Positions 24,233 to 35,640 of a stretch of DNA of 64,000 nt are shown here, piece by piece. This stretch comes from Utricularia gibba (lineage: Eukaryota; Streptophyta; Magnoliopsida; Lamiales; Lentibulariaceae): the NCBI GenBank assembly GCA_002189035.1, contig NEEC01000019.1:310001-374000 (forward strand). The letters are read 5' to 3'. Each line of letters opens with the position of its first letter. Within the stretch, counting starts at the first letter, position 1. The notes under the pieces are model-generated. The model worked only from the letters and a program-made list of their open reading frames with translations. It did no database searches and was not told the origin of the DNA. Made by a program: the position numbers and the translations under genes.

Positions 24233-24402
24233 TGTTGAATGACAAAGGCATAAATGAAGATGCAAACGTTCATGCATAGAAGAAAAGATGAAGCTTTATT
24301 GTATATTTATGTTCATTTTTTTATTCCATTTCTTTTCCTTTGGATATATACTGGTACACTCATTTTAGTTGAGTAGAAATTCCCTAATTGCGTTCATGTT
24401 CA
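24233..24402 (+). repeat. 3' LTR of copia B
   Basis: Starts TGTTGAATGACAAAGG right after the purine tract and ends CATGTTCA. Similar to the 5' LTR apart from the missing block and scattered changes. Confidence 0.85.
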
Positions 24403-24718
24403 GAATATACCAACCAAACACTCTACATGAGACCAATGGTAAACTTATTAGGTCAAATGAACTCTATTGTAAAGTTTTGTAACTTTTCATTGAGTCAAAT
24501 ATGCCCTGTTGTAATATTTTGTAGGTTAAAAGTGTCAAAACTAAATTTTTTTAGGTTAAATATGTCATGCATTAAATTTTTTATAGGTCAAATATGCCAT
24601 TTTGTAAACATTTTGGGTCACATATGCGAAGCCGATACTACTTTAGGTCAAATATATTAAACGGGTCATTTCGGTGTGGGTCAAAAATGCAAAAAAATTC
24701 AAAATTTTAGGTTAAAAA
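24403..24718. repeat. right arm array, outer part, about 30 bp period
   Basis: Copies of (a/g)ggt(c/t)aaatatg(c/t)c or close variants lie at about 24451, 24493, 24523, 24552, 24586, 24613, 24644, 24678 and 24708. Spacing is near 30 bases with AT-rich spacers, ending at the junction with copia A protease. Confidence 0.7.
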
Positions 24719-25437
24719 TGCCATCACTCCAATTTTCTGGTAACTCATCTAATCTTTCACTAATTAATATCTTAGGGCATAGTGGACATAGTTCGTGGAT
24801 TATTGATTCTAATGCAATTGCACATGTATGTCATGACCTCAATTGGTTGACTGATTTTTTTTTCCCACAATCCAAAGCTATCCCTTTTATATTACCTGAT
24901 GGAAATAGTTCACTAGTCAATGTCATAGCTAATAGCGATCTCTTTGATTCATTATCCCTCTCTAATGTACTTTTTGTACCTAGTTTCACATATAATCTAA
25001 TTTCCATTCTTAAGCTCCAAGACCTAATACGGTTTCTTTTCCTTGAATCATGTTGTTTCTTATAGTATTGGATATCTATGAAACTACTTGGGGTAGGAAG
25101 ACTAAAGAATGGACATCATACTCTTGATAAAAAAATCTTTTTTCTCTCATGTTTTGTTATTGTATTCTGTAGCCCTATCAAACTCTTTAAATGTTCCATA
25201 TACAAACTTATGTATTGATGCTAGTGAAGCTATTTTCAATTTTCTGTCATTTTTATATGGATCTCATTCTATTTCAAACACCAATTTACTATGGCATTGT
25301 AGGTTAGGCTATATATATGATAATAAAGTCTCTCATCTAGAACCTTCATGTGTTTTAAATGGTGTCCCATGTAATATATGTGCATTTTTTTAAAATGCAC
25401 AGATTACCTTTCAAATATAATTGCATTACTTCCTCTA
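24719..25437 (+). pseudogene. copia A protease and pre-integrase region
   Basis: HSSWIIDSNAIAHVCHDLNW is the protease active-site block, with DSNA replacing D(S/T)GA. LSNVLFVPSFTYNLIS and LLWHCRLGYI belong to the pre-integrase domain. The reading breaks at the Athila insertion after 25437. Confidence 0.78.
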
Positions 25438-26757
25438 TGATGCATATCGTTTTCATAATAAATTTTAATATTTTTAAAACTCATAAAAACACAAAAGTAT
25501 AGTACGAGTGTTGAACATTGGGAGTTGTTTTTCCATGAAAGGTAAAGTTACACTGCATACAACAGTCACGATTTGTAAACACGTTTGGTAGTAAAAGGTG
25601 CAAGAAACGTAAATGATGAAGCTTGAGTAAGGGGGTAAGCAGGTTGTAAACAAACAATAGAAATAAACGTAAGCGATGAACCTTAATTAAAGCGAATGTT
25701 CCTGGGTTTGGAATCCTATCCAGCTATGCTCGTCGTGTCTTCAATCTTCTCTGATCTTTTCGAGTACTCAGTTATAGCAATAAAGAATTTTCTACCCTCC
25801 CTTACACTCTCTTGCAAAAAGGCACGGAAATAGCCCGCTATTGCTTCTCCTTAGACAAACGTGAAGATAAGAGGTCCTGCCAACATAATCTCACGGTCGA
25901 ATTGTGCACATGTGTCCAAGTATTGTCACTAACCCAATGAGTCCAAACATGAGGTCATTATTTGTCCATTGATCCTGAGGTATGGCCATAGAAAAAACAC
26001 TGTCTCCCTCCTACCAAAAAGGCATGAGTTGGTGCTCTTCACCTTGCTCCTCTTCAAAACTTGCAGATAGTGATCAACTAACCATTAATCTTGAATAAGC
26101 GGACTGTTACATAAAGACTGTAACATAGTCACACAAAGACATATGAAACTTGTTTGGATTCAAAGAAGAGATGAAAATAACTAAAGAAACATAGATTTGG
26201 GAGTATCTCAATCCAAAAACGGAAGTTTCTAGCCACGAATGGCCATTCAAACTAAGAAAATGAAAACAAGGTTCTAGAGAGAAGCTAGAGGAAAATCCTC
26301 TAGAGAGGTAAGCTAAGTCTAAAACTAAAACTTGAAAAGTGAATTGTGAATTGTCTGAATTGAACTAAACTTTAATGAAGCTTGGAGTGACTTGCAAGGA
26401 AGCTTCTATTCTGACACTTGTGCGCTAATGATTTTGCTTGTCAGAAACTCTCATGTATCGCACGTCAAGGCTCATGATTAGGCATCTGCAGTCTTCCGTG
26501 AATCAAGGAGATATCAGTTCGGGAAGATACATTTTGTCGCCATTTGCTACATTCTTTCTCACTTCATGGCATGTTTGTGCCTCTAGAAAAACTTAAACAA
26601 AACTAGTAAAAATATTAGATAAAATACAAGATTTAGGATAATTATCCTAATCTAGACAAAAATCAAAATCTTATATTATAGACTTCTAACTAGACAACTT
26701 TAATCACATTTAGACATAAAAACAACCTAAAAAATAGTGAGAAAATGACACTTAACA
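25438..26757 (-). repeat. 3' LTR of Athila D
   Basis: About 1320 bp. In reverse complement it begins TGTTAAGTGTCATTTTCTC and ends ATATGCATCA, clearly homologous to the C LTRs over its whole length but much more diverged. Confidence 0.82.
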
Positions 26758-26759
26758 CT

Positions 26760-28300
26760 CTTGACCTTGTTACTTCATGATATTCCCTTGATGTCAACTA
26801 AAGTTCAACCAATTGCTTGTTTGTGCTCTTGAAGCACAGCCTTGAGCTTCTCCTCTTGTTCCAAGGTTAGTGAACTAGAAACAATAACAGGTAGGGTCTC
26901 ATGGTTACCAAGAAAAAAATATTTCAAATGTTCGAGCAAAGTCTTTAACTCAAATGATGGTGCTCGAATAACGGAAGGCACTAGCGACTTGCTAGGTGTT
27001 TCCAGGCTAAGAAAAGAAATATCTTGAACATCAGGTTCATCTGGTAGGTTGTTTGAATGATGAAAAACTTCAAGATCAGCAAGAGAAAAATCTTTAGATT
27101 GAGCAATTTCGATGTCTAGATCATATTTGGTCTCTTGCTCATGGATCATCGCATAGTGATCAGTGTCAATTTCACATGTGGAGATCGCATGTATCTCATT
27201 GATCTAATCAGGATGCTTCATGGCTTTGTCAAGACTGAAGTCCAGCACCTATCCATCGAACTGAAGATTGATAGTGCCTGCTTGAACATCAATCTTTGTA
27301 CCTATAGTAGCCATGAATGGTCGTCCCAAAATAATTGACTCCGAGACCTTAGGGTTATCACTCTCCTTAGGAATAATCAAAAAGTCCGCCAGAAAAACTA
27401 AATCCTTAACATGAACAAAAACATCTTCAATTCTACCATATGGTGTAACTTGTGACGCATCTGCTAATTGACATACGACATTCGTCGGTTCAAGTTTTCC
27501 TAGCTTAGATGCAAGAGACAAGTAAAGAGATCTAGGCATAACATTGATGAGGCACCAAGATCACACATAACTACTGAAATCTTTGTATTTCTAATGGTAA
27601 AGGGAATTGAGAACATACCGGGATCCTTACACTTACGTGGTATTCTCCTTTAAATGATGGCTGAAATGTTTTCAATCAAAGGAATCATTTCTTGTTCCAC
27701 CTTTGCTTTCTTCTTTGAGTCACATAGGTCCTTCAACAACTTGACATACTTGGGAACCTATTTAATCATATCAAGAAGAGGAATAGAAACATTAACCTTT
27801 TTCATCATTTACATAAAAGTTTTCAGTCCTTTCTTGTCTTTATTCCTTCTTTGAAGCCTCATTGAGAAGAGTGGCAGCATGACCCATGGCTTGGTTTGAT
27901 GAACTTCACTTGCCTCCTTCTCCTGAACATCATTGAGTGGCTGCGGGACATCATTGTTCTACACTGGTAAGCCATCTGGATCCTCACAAATGATTTCTTC
28001 ATCGACATCAGAATCACTGTCTATGACCTTCAGCTCCTTGTCTTCGGATCTGTCCACCTTGTTTGTGAACCATGGATAAGGGTCTGGTAGGTCAGTTCCA
28101 CTTCTCAGCGAGATGGCATTGATGTGCTCTGGATTTTGCATCGGCTGTGATGGCAATCCTCCTTTTGTTTCCAAACAATTCATTGCTTGCGCAAGCTGAG
28201 TAATCTGGACTTGTATACTTGTGATTTGGCCCTTCATGTCCTTCTGCTCCACATGCATCTTGGAGGTGCTTTCAGCAAGGGATTTGACCATGGCCTCTAA
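26760..28300 (-). pseudogene. Athila D protease region
   Basis: Pieces at 28291-27959, 27539-27249 and 27149-26805 match the intact reading at 50650-52059: INAISLRSGTDLPDPYP, VMPRSLYLSLASKLG-like and SIILGRPFMAT blocks. Stops and shifts separate them. LGRPFM and the aspartic site upstream mark a retropepsin-like fold. Confidence 0.78.
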
Positions 28301-28419
28301 ACTGTTTTGGTTGGTATGGAACCATGTGTTGTTATGGAGGTCCAGTTATCTGCAATGGTTGAGGTGTTCCCGTGATAGTCTTCTGAAAAATACCAGGTGG
28401 GTTCCCTAATGATGGTGCT

Positions 28420-29535
28420 TGACTAGGGGGTGCTGGTTGTTTTCAGCGAAAACCAGGATGGTCTCTTCGAGGCATCTGATAATTTCCATAATTGTACGTC
28501 CCTCTTTGGTTCTGATAAAAAGCACTGACTTCTTCTACCGGCATTTCATGAGCTCTCGGTCCTGGATCAATGTGAGATGGCATAGACTTGAGGCTCCTTG
28601 ATATCCTTCCTTTTGTTGAAGCAAGGCTTGAAGACTAGACTTCAACATGTCGATCATTGCTGCAAGTTGGGCCAATACTTATGAGTTGTCCACTCCATAG
28701 ACCACTTTCGTTGTTCCAATGTTTCCACCAGGTGGTTTATAGGAGTTATCATAACGATTGGTTGTGGAATAGGAATTAGCAGCCATTTGTTCAATGAGTC
28801 TTTGGGCATTAGCACTGTGACGGTTCGCTAATAATGATCCATTACAAGTGGCATCTATCTGTCCTCGTATCATAGGAGTCAATCCTTCATAGAAGTGCTG
28901 GAAGATCTGGTCTTCAGTGGGTCCATGCTGAGAATAGGAGTTGTAGTTTTCTCCTACATCATAGGAGTCAATCCTTCATAATACTCCTACAAGTTTTCTC
29001 CTTCACTCTACATCATGTAGTTAAGGCTCTTCTTCCGGCTAAAGCTCTTGCTAATGGTGCATAGCGATCCATAAATTTTTGAACCATCTGCTCCCATGTG
29101 GCGATAGATGAAGGGGCAAGTCCATAGAGCCACTCCAAAGCTCATTCAGTAAGATTGAAGGGAAACACTCTAAACTTGACTTGGGGCGCATGGATGCACA
29201 AGCCGTGTGCAACTCACGTGGATGATGGTTCGGGTCGTCATTTTTCCTTCCAAAAAACTTCGAAAGCGTCTGGAATAAGTAAGGACGTAGCTCATAGTCT
29301 TCTTCTCCGTCAAAGATGATGCATAAGGGACGGTCTGAATGATTTGCAGTGATTTCTTCCTTGATGGTCTGTAGTGCTGATCCACGGTTAGCGGGAGGTA
29401 ATACTGAAAAGTTTTCGTGATGCTGTTCTCCCTAGGTCTCAAGCACTACTAGTACTCCAATGGGTACATGAACTGGACGTCTACACCTTCCTTTTGGCAA
29501 GAAAGGTTCATTCCACCTCTTGGTCCAAAGGATAT
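28420..29535 (-). pseudogene. Athila D gag remnant
   Basis: Leftward reading of LTPMIRGQIDATCNGSLLA, RLIEQMAANSY and PGGNIGTTKVVYGVDNS matches gag of element C (49767-50597). Its 5' end joins the truncated LTR at about 29535 within a shared tctat. Confidence 0.75.
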
Positions 29536-30338
29536 AGACAAAATGTAGTCTTCCTCCTGCTAGAGGGGCATGAGTTGGTGCTCTCCACCTTGCTCCTTTC
29601 CAAAACTCGCCGGTAGTGATCAGCTAACCATGAATCTTGAACAAGGAGATTGCTACAGAAAGACTGTAACATAGTTGCGCAAAAACATACGAAACCCGTT
29701 CGGATTCAAATAAGAGATGAAGATAAGCTAATGAAACATAGATTTGAGAGTATCCTGACCTAGAAACGGAAGTTTCTAATTGTGAACGGCCATACAAACT
29801 AAAAGAAATGAAAACAAATTCTAGAGAGAAGCTAGAGGAAAATCCTCTAGAGAGAGAAACAAAAGTCTAAAATTAAACTGAAAACTCATTGTTTAATGTA
29901 TGAACTGAACTGAACTTGAATGAGAGTTTGAGTTTTCGTGTCCCCTTGATTCTACTGGGAATTGAGGTGATTTGCACGAAAGTTCTGCTCTGATACTGGC
30001 CCGCTAATGATTTCGCCTGTCAGCAACTCCCGTGTTCCGCACGTCAAGGTTCATGATTAGGCATCTGCAGTCTTCCGAAAATCAAGGGAGTGTCAGCTTG
30101 GGAAGATCCATTTTGTCGCCATTTGCTGCCCTCTTTCTCTCACTTCCTGCCATGTGTGCGCCTCTAGAAAAACTTAATTAAAACTACCAAAATTATTAGA
30201 TAAAATACAAGATTTAGGATAGTTACCCTAAACTAGATAAAAACCGAAATCTCATATTGTAGACTCCTAATTAGACAACTCTAATCACATTTAGACATAA
30301 AAACAATCTAAGAAATAGTGAGAAAATGATACTTAATA
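29536..30338 (-). repeat. truncated 5' LTR of Athila D
   Basis: About 803 bp, corresponding to the first 60% of the C LTR (start through the block aggaggaagac). The rest of the LTR was lost with the primer site. Confidence 0.75.
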
Positions 30339-30720
30339 CTAATACAATCAAAATATAGTCTTGATCGTGTTTTTTATCAATTAATTCCTTTTTTCCTAAC
30401 TCAATATAATACTATTGTTAGGATCCTTAGGACTGATAGTCGCAAGGAATATAACAGTCATGTCATTTAGGACTTGTGTCATGAACTTGGTATTTTGCAA
30501 CATATTGCATGTCCTTATATGCCACAACAAAATGGCGTTGTAGAAAGAAAAGACCGACATTTACTTGAAGTTACTCGAAAGCCTTGATATTTTAGGTTCA
30601 TCTTCCAGCTTGTTTTTTGGGGGATGCTGTGCTTACAGCGATATATCTCATTAATAGAATATCTTGCTCTATTTTAGATTGGCAGTCTCCAATCGAAATC
30701 CTTACCAATTCACCATTTTC
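30339..30720 (+). pseudogene. copia A integrase remnant
   Basis: Translation gives RTDSRKEYNS, ACPYMPQQNGVVERKDRH and LIEYLALF-like blocks with stops. PQQNGVVERK carries the catalytic E. The N-terminal half with the first catalytic D is missing next to the Athila insertion. Confidence 0.72.
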
Positions 30721-31289
30721 CTTATCACATCTTCGCATTGTGTGAATTCCACCAAGAGTGAGCACTTAAATGTATTTTTGTGGGTTATCTAAGTGGAGTT
30801 AAGGTTACAAGTTCTATGATCTTATTAATAAAAAGATAGTTGTCTCTCAAGATATTAAGTATAATGAAAATTTCTTCCCCTTTATTAACCATAGATCTGG
30901 CACTATTAATTCATTTACTGCAATTTTACCAGAATTGAATTTTTTCGATGATTTTCTACCATACACATTGAGTGATCATCATTTTACATCATCTATTGAT
31001 CCTTCTTTTTCTACTACTCCATACACCTTTCCACCACCAATATCTCCTAATGTGGTCACTTCTATTCCTATTCCAGACTCAATTCTTCACCTTTTTCATT
31101 GGATTCTTCATCTGATCCTTTAGTTAAAGAAGTTAATCTCTCTTCATTAGAAAATTCCCTTGTTCCTATTTTGCATTGGTCTTCCAATATTTCTCTTCAA
31201 CTAATATGGTTGCATGATTACATCTTTGATGTTATTGTCCCATCCACCCTACCCATTAATCTCTATATTTCTCTCCTCTTGAGAGTGAC

Positions 31290-32660
31290 ATACATGTGGT
31301 TGCTGTCACTACCTCTATTCCACCAAAACAGAGGTCCTATATTGAAGCTAAAGACATTTCAATATGGGAGGATGCCATGCAAAAAGAGTTCTCAGCTCAT
31401 AAATCATATAATACTTGGATTTTTATTGATGCTCCAACAAATTTTCAATCTATTGATTCTAAATGGGTTTACAAAAACAAATTGTTTAGTGATGATACCT
31501 TGGATCGTCATAAGACATGCCTTGTTGTCAAATGATATACACAAAAGTAGGTAAACATAAATAATGATTTTCTTCATGGATTTCTTGATCATCCTATAGA
31601 TATACGTACTTCTGATGGATATATGGTTGCTCAAAATAAAGTCTACCTACTTCAGCGATCTATATATGGCCTCAAACAAGCCTTGAGATAACGGAACTCA
31701 AAACTTTGTAAATTTCTTGCTACTATTGGCTTTCAAGTCATATTTGTCGATGCTTGCTTATTTATCAAGCCTCTGCCAACTATTATGATGCTTCTTATTG
31801 TATGTGTAGATGCTAGTTTGGTTACAAGGACCTCCTTGAAGGCTATCCAATAGGTAAATTTAGATCTTCATAATCATTTTACAATTAAGGATCTTAGAGT
31901 TGCCAAATATTTTTTAGGAGTTCATATTTCTTTGCTGAATTTTGATCCCACCTCTTCCTTGAAACCTGCTGCTTCTCTCATGCCTAAAAATTTTTGATTT
32001 TCATATAATGGAAACCAGCCTATTGTAGATTGGATCACTATAGTCAACTTCTTGAGCGTTTACTCTACCTTGGTTTTACATTTCCAGATATTGGCTATTG
32101 TGTGCAACAGCTATCACAATATATGAATGCTCCTATTGCACTTCATTCGACCATTGCTAATCAGATATTAGCTTATTTAAAGGGGAGTCCCACAATGGTT
32201 TATTTTATTCTGCTGATCATTCTTGTGATCTCATAGGTTATTGTGACTCAAATTGGATGGATTGCCCCGAAACGCAAAAATTAATGACACAAGACACCAT
32301 CTCTAAATCATTTATTGAGGTCGAATATAGTGCCATGAGTAATGTACCTGCTGAACGTCAATGACTCTTTTATTATTGGACTTATGCTAGTCTTGTCCTT
32401 TTTTCTATTCCACTTTGGTATGATAGCACTTCTGCAATCTCCATTGCTTTTAATCATGATTTTTATGAATGCAACAAGCATATTGAGATTGATTGTCATT
32501 ATAGTCGTAACCTCTACAAGGATGGTTTTCTTTGCCCAAGCTATGTACCATCTGAGTTTCAGCTTTCCGGCATTCTCAAGAAAGCTTTGGAGGTTGATCG
32601 CCAGCATTTTCTTGTTTGCAAACTCAACCTACTTCCCTGTGTTTGGGTTGCGTTTGAGGG
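31290..32660 (+). pseudogene. copia A reverse transcriptase and RNase H remnant
   Basis: EAKDISIWEDAMQKEF, SKWVYKNKL, QRSIYGLKQA, YLGFTFPDIGYCVQQLSQYM and LAYLKGSPTMVYF identify the RT end. SKSFIEVEYSAMSN and KHIEIDCHYSRNLYKDGF identify RNase H. Many stops and shifts; the catalytic YVDD block reads VCVDAS. The less conserved stretch 30900-31290 is the linker before RT. Confidence 0.75.
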
Positions 32661-32665
32661 AGGTA

Positions 32666-32945
32666 TGTTGGTAAATCAACAATTGCTCTCTAAATGAGAT
32701 ATTGCTAAGAATAATAAAATTTAGGAAGATTACATTCAGGATCTCTATCTACCTTAATGAGTCATTGTATTATTTGAATATCTAATAACAAATAATCTTT
32801 TCTTTAATGCATTAACTTTTCCTTTTCTTTTTTATAAGGAGACTTTCTAGAATACAATCGTCAAAGGTTTCTTGCCCCAAAAATTCCTTGTCTTCTTCAT
32901 TATAGTTTTTCATTCTTGTTACCAAAAGATTTAGTGATTCTAACA
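32666..32945 (+). repeat. 3' LTR of copia A
   Basis: Starts TGTTGGTAAATC after the purine-rich gtttgagggaggta and ends TCTAACA; homologous to 11837-12089. Confidence 0.78.
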
Positions 32946-33727
32946 AGTCAAGGTGGGGATTTGGGATTTTTGTCATTTGATATATGGCATTGCGACCAAA
33001 TGGGTGGGCGTGATCACTGTTTAAAAATAGATGACGTGTGCAATGGTGGAACAAGAATTCCATGAAGATGCTAAGTAGCTTAAGATGTAGTGCACCCGAG
33101 GAAGTAAATTGTGCCCTTCGACATAAGTAGCTTATGACATTTGGAATTGGTTTTCACTATTTAAAATATTGTCTCTTTATAATTTAATATCCATTATTTT
33201 GTTATAAGTAATCTTCAATATTTGATATATTGATGTTCATAATTCCCAATTGTTTAAATTCTACGTCGTCCAAAATTGCTATATTACAAAATTTTGAGGT
33301 TTTTTCGAATGAATTCTTTCAATTAATTATTTTTAAGGGATTACATTGATCATATCTTTTTATTTTTATCAATGTAGATACATTTAAATAAATTATACAT
33401 GAATGTAGATGAGATATATTCATAAAAACTCAAAAAGGAAATTGTCTAAAAAAATCCCATTAATTTGTATAATTTGAACACTCCTGCGTTTTGGTGCACC
33501 AACCTGATGCTTCAACACAACACATGAATAAATCCCTTCAAAGTACTCTTTATTAGACAATCCCAACGCGTATCAATCACGCGCACGTTTCCTCCGGGTC
33601 CCCCCTTCAACACAGAGTGTCAAAAATCTGTACATCAAAAACCTATTCGGGAAACACCAATGGCGTACATTGCGCATCCCCCGACCCTCCCCCCTGACCC
33701 TATTTGGGTCAGCAGCAACGGGGAGGG
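32946..33727. other. intergenic DNA and probable 3' UTR of the carrier gene
   Basis: AT-rich to about 33480, then more balanced towards the stop codon of the leftward carrier gene. No gene seen. Confidence 0.5.
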
Positions 33728-35640
33728 CTAACTGAAAGGGCCATCGGAAGACAGCATCTTCTTCAGCGTTTCGTACGTCATGAAGACGATTCCTACTCCG
33801 GGGACGACCTTGTAGTACTCAGGCAGGATACCCCTGTACAACCCACAGAGGCCTTCCTTGCGGATGATCTGCCGGAAAGTTCCAAACAGCCCTGTGTGGT
33901 AAACGCGGGCTTGACCAGCTGCACCTTCCAGTTGCATTCTTCGTCTGACGAGGTCCAGTGGGAATGTGGCTGCATATGCGATTTATAGTGTGAGGTTTCA
34001 TTTGCAGCAGCAGCAACGTCACTCAAAAACTCATTCTTTGAATTCAATTAGAGGCGAAAATCACACCTGTTGAGGAAGCCATGCCGGAGAGACTGCCACA
34101 CAGGAGGCTAGTTACAACGGTTGAATCGTTTGGCCTGGCACAAAACAGAAACTTTTAGTTTACTAATGTCTGTCTAAAACATCGCAATAAGAATGAGGCT
34201 TAACACTTGTCCAACCTGTGAGTCAGGCATTGAGTTTTCAATGCCTCGTAAACTGAAAAGCTTATGGCTAGGCTGGGTCCAACACCCTGCAACCCATCGC
34301 AGATGTCAAAGTATGAAACTCTGCCAGTAAAAAGCAAATTGGAAGGTAGCAGATAACGGTGGAGGGAAAAGGAGAAGAAAGAGAAGGGATGGGTACGGCA
34401 CAAATGTACACCAGTACCATTAAAGTTGCTCCTAGACCCTTGTATAGACCAAGAAAGCCTTCATCTTGACAGATGGTATGAAGCGCATGCCTTATGCCCT
34501 TATAGTACATCGTTTTCCTCTGTAAATCCCAAGCAACAACAAAGATGTGCAATGAAAATAAAAGTATTTCAACATACCAATTAGCTAATAGGGCTAAAAA
34601 TAAGAATTTCATACATTCTACAAACTGACATGCACATGCACATTCGATCATTACTTATGATTACATCCGAAACCATCCAACTCAGTTCACAAAAGGTTAT
34701 TCAAAGGTTCCAGGAAGGCGTCCTATTGAAATCAGTACCGCTTATTCAGACATTTAAACATGATCATAGCACCTCGGACCAACATACCATGAAGTTGATC
34801 GGTGGCACATATGAAAAAGACACGATTCCTACAATGAATGAGATAATAATAGTGACTGAATCTTTTTTTCTTTTTTCCAAAACGATGCTTTTACTAGAAG
34901 AGTGTCCGCACCTGAGCAGCCAGACGTGTTCTGACTAGATCCAAAGGGTATGTGGCCGTCGCAGCCGTCATTCCAGCTAACCCTCCACAGACAAAATGTC
35001 CGAGAATGTCACTATGTGGATTGTTCCAGTTACCGACACCAAGCATTGGAATTGAATTATAGATCTGCAAGCATATGTCACATTTTGAGAAAAAAAACAG
35101 AGTGCTTTTTAGTACCGATTATCAGACTGTAGCTCCAGCAGTCAACAGATTACAAATATAAGGGATACTCACGCTCTTGTATTGTTCATATGCATAAAAG
35201 CTGACCGAAGAATAAGGTATTCTATGTACTATTGTAACCAAATTCCCCTTCCAGAACGACCAAAAGCCTTCTTCATTGACTATATGCAAAGCCTCACGCC
35301 AAATACTAGTTTTCTCCATCGCCGCTACACCCGTATGCATTCCTTGCACCTAAGAAGGTAAACTGGAGTAAAAATCGACAGGATACCAAGATTACAGAAG
35401 GAAAAGACCTACTTTTCCCATTTGAAAACCGATAGAAACGAAGAAACTTAAAAAAACCTGAAATAAAATCGTTAATCGAGCGAGAGGAGCTGTACACGTC
35501 TTGCCGAAGGCACCCGCTACGCCTCCAGCAAGCAGCTGCTGGGCAGTACCAATCTGCGATACTTGCGGTTGGCGTTGTTGGTGATGATGCACAATCTTCC
35601 TCGTGGCGGAACCACCGTCAACAGCGACAGTAGCGTCCAT
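33728..35640 (-). CDS. mitochondrial carrier (SLC25-type) protein, 331 aa
   Basis: Seven exons, all with GT-AG borders: 35640-35458, 35349-35173, 35064-34912, 34519-34418, 34286-34216, 34134-34067, 33969-33728. Coding length is 996 bases including the stop, with phases that join cleanly. Three carrier repeats are visible, each with a signature helix: APLARLTILFQ (degenerate first repeat), YPLDLVRTRLAAQ and FPLDLVRRRMQLEG. GGVAGAFGKTCTAPL, GGLAGMTAATATYP and GSLSGMASSTATFP precede them, and GLYRGILPEYYKVVPGVGI closes the third. Proteins of this kind exchange metabolites across the mitochondrial inner membrane through six membrane helices. It resembles plant proteins annotated as mitochondrial substrate carrier family protein B-like, near the CoA/adenine-nucleotide carrier group. 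The substrate cannot be told from sequence. Confidence 0.93.

Larger units (their letters stand above)
18561..24402 (+). mobile_element. copia element B (full structure, inactive)
   Basis: LTRs at 18561-18783 and 24233-24402, tRNA-Met primer site directly after the 5' LTR, purine tract (ttgagaggggtg) directly before the 3' LTR, and gag, protease, integrase, reverse transcriptase and RNase H between them in copia order. Flanks AAATA (left) and GAATA (right) are a probable 5 bp target duplication with one change. Stops, frameshifts and a solo LTR in gag make it inactive. Confidence 0.88.
13262..24718. mobile_element. fold-back-like or DNA-transposon-like element with subterminal repeat arrays, interrupted
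   Basis: The two outer ends, inserted between copia A gag and protease, are rough inverted repeats. The left end contains CATATTTAACCTGAAAAATT and the reverse complement of the right end contains CATTTTTAACCTAAAATTTT. Inside both ends lie degenerate copies of a motif like catatttgaccca (left) or its complement gggtcaaatatg (right). The right arm is itself split by copia B: 18390-18560 and 24403-24718 belong together. No transposase gene is visible between the arms, so a non-autonomous element is likely. The family is not known to me; Mutator-like, CACTA and fold-back elements all remain possible. Target duplication not resolved. Confidence 0.5.
25438..30338 (-). mobile_element. Athila-like element D, gag-protease deletion derivative
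   Basis: Read leftward: partial 5' LTR (30338 to about 29536), gag (29535-27960), protease region (27960-26760), then the 3' LTR (26757-25438). The same family as element C. Reverse transcriptase, integrase and the env-like region are missing; the protease region stops a few codons after the block QEHKQAIG and is joined almost directly to the LTR. The 5' LTR lacks its last part, the primer site and the leader. Target duplication unclear (CTCTA against CTAAT). Confidence 0.82.
11837..32945 (+). mobile_element. copia element A, old and split by nested insertions
   Basis: A pair of related LTRs (11837-12089 and 32666-32945) brackets pieces of one Ty1/copia polyprotein in the right order: gag (12090-13261), protease and pre-integrase (24719-25437), integrase (30339-30720), then reverse transcriptase and RNase H (31290-32660). 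The gaps are filled by a fold-back-like element (13262-24718) and an Athila copy (25438-30338). All coding pieces have stops and frameshifts. I find no convincing target duplication outside the LTRs (ATTAC on the left, AGTCA on the right), which fits an old insertion or a rearranged flank. Confidence 0.8.
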
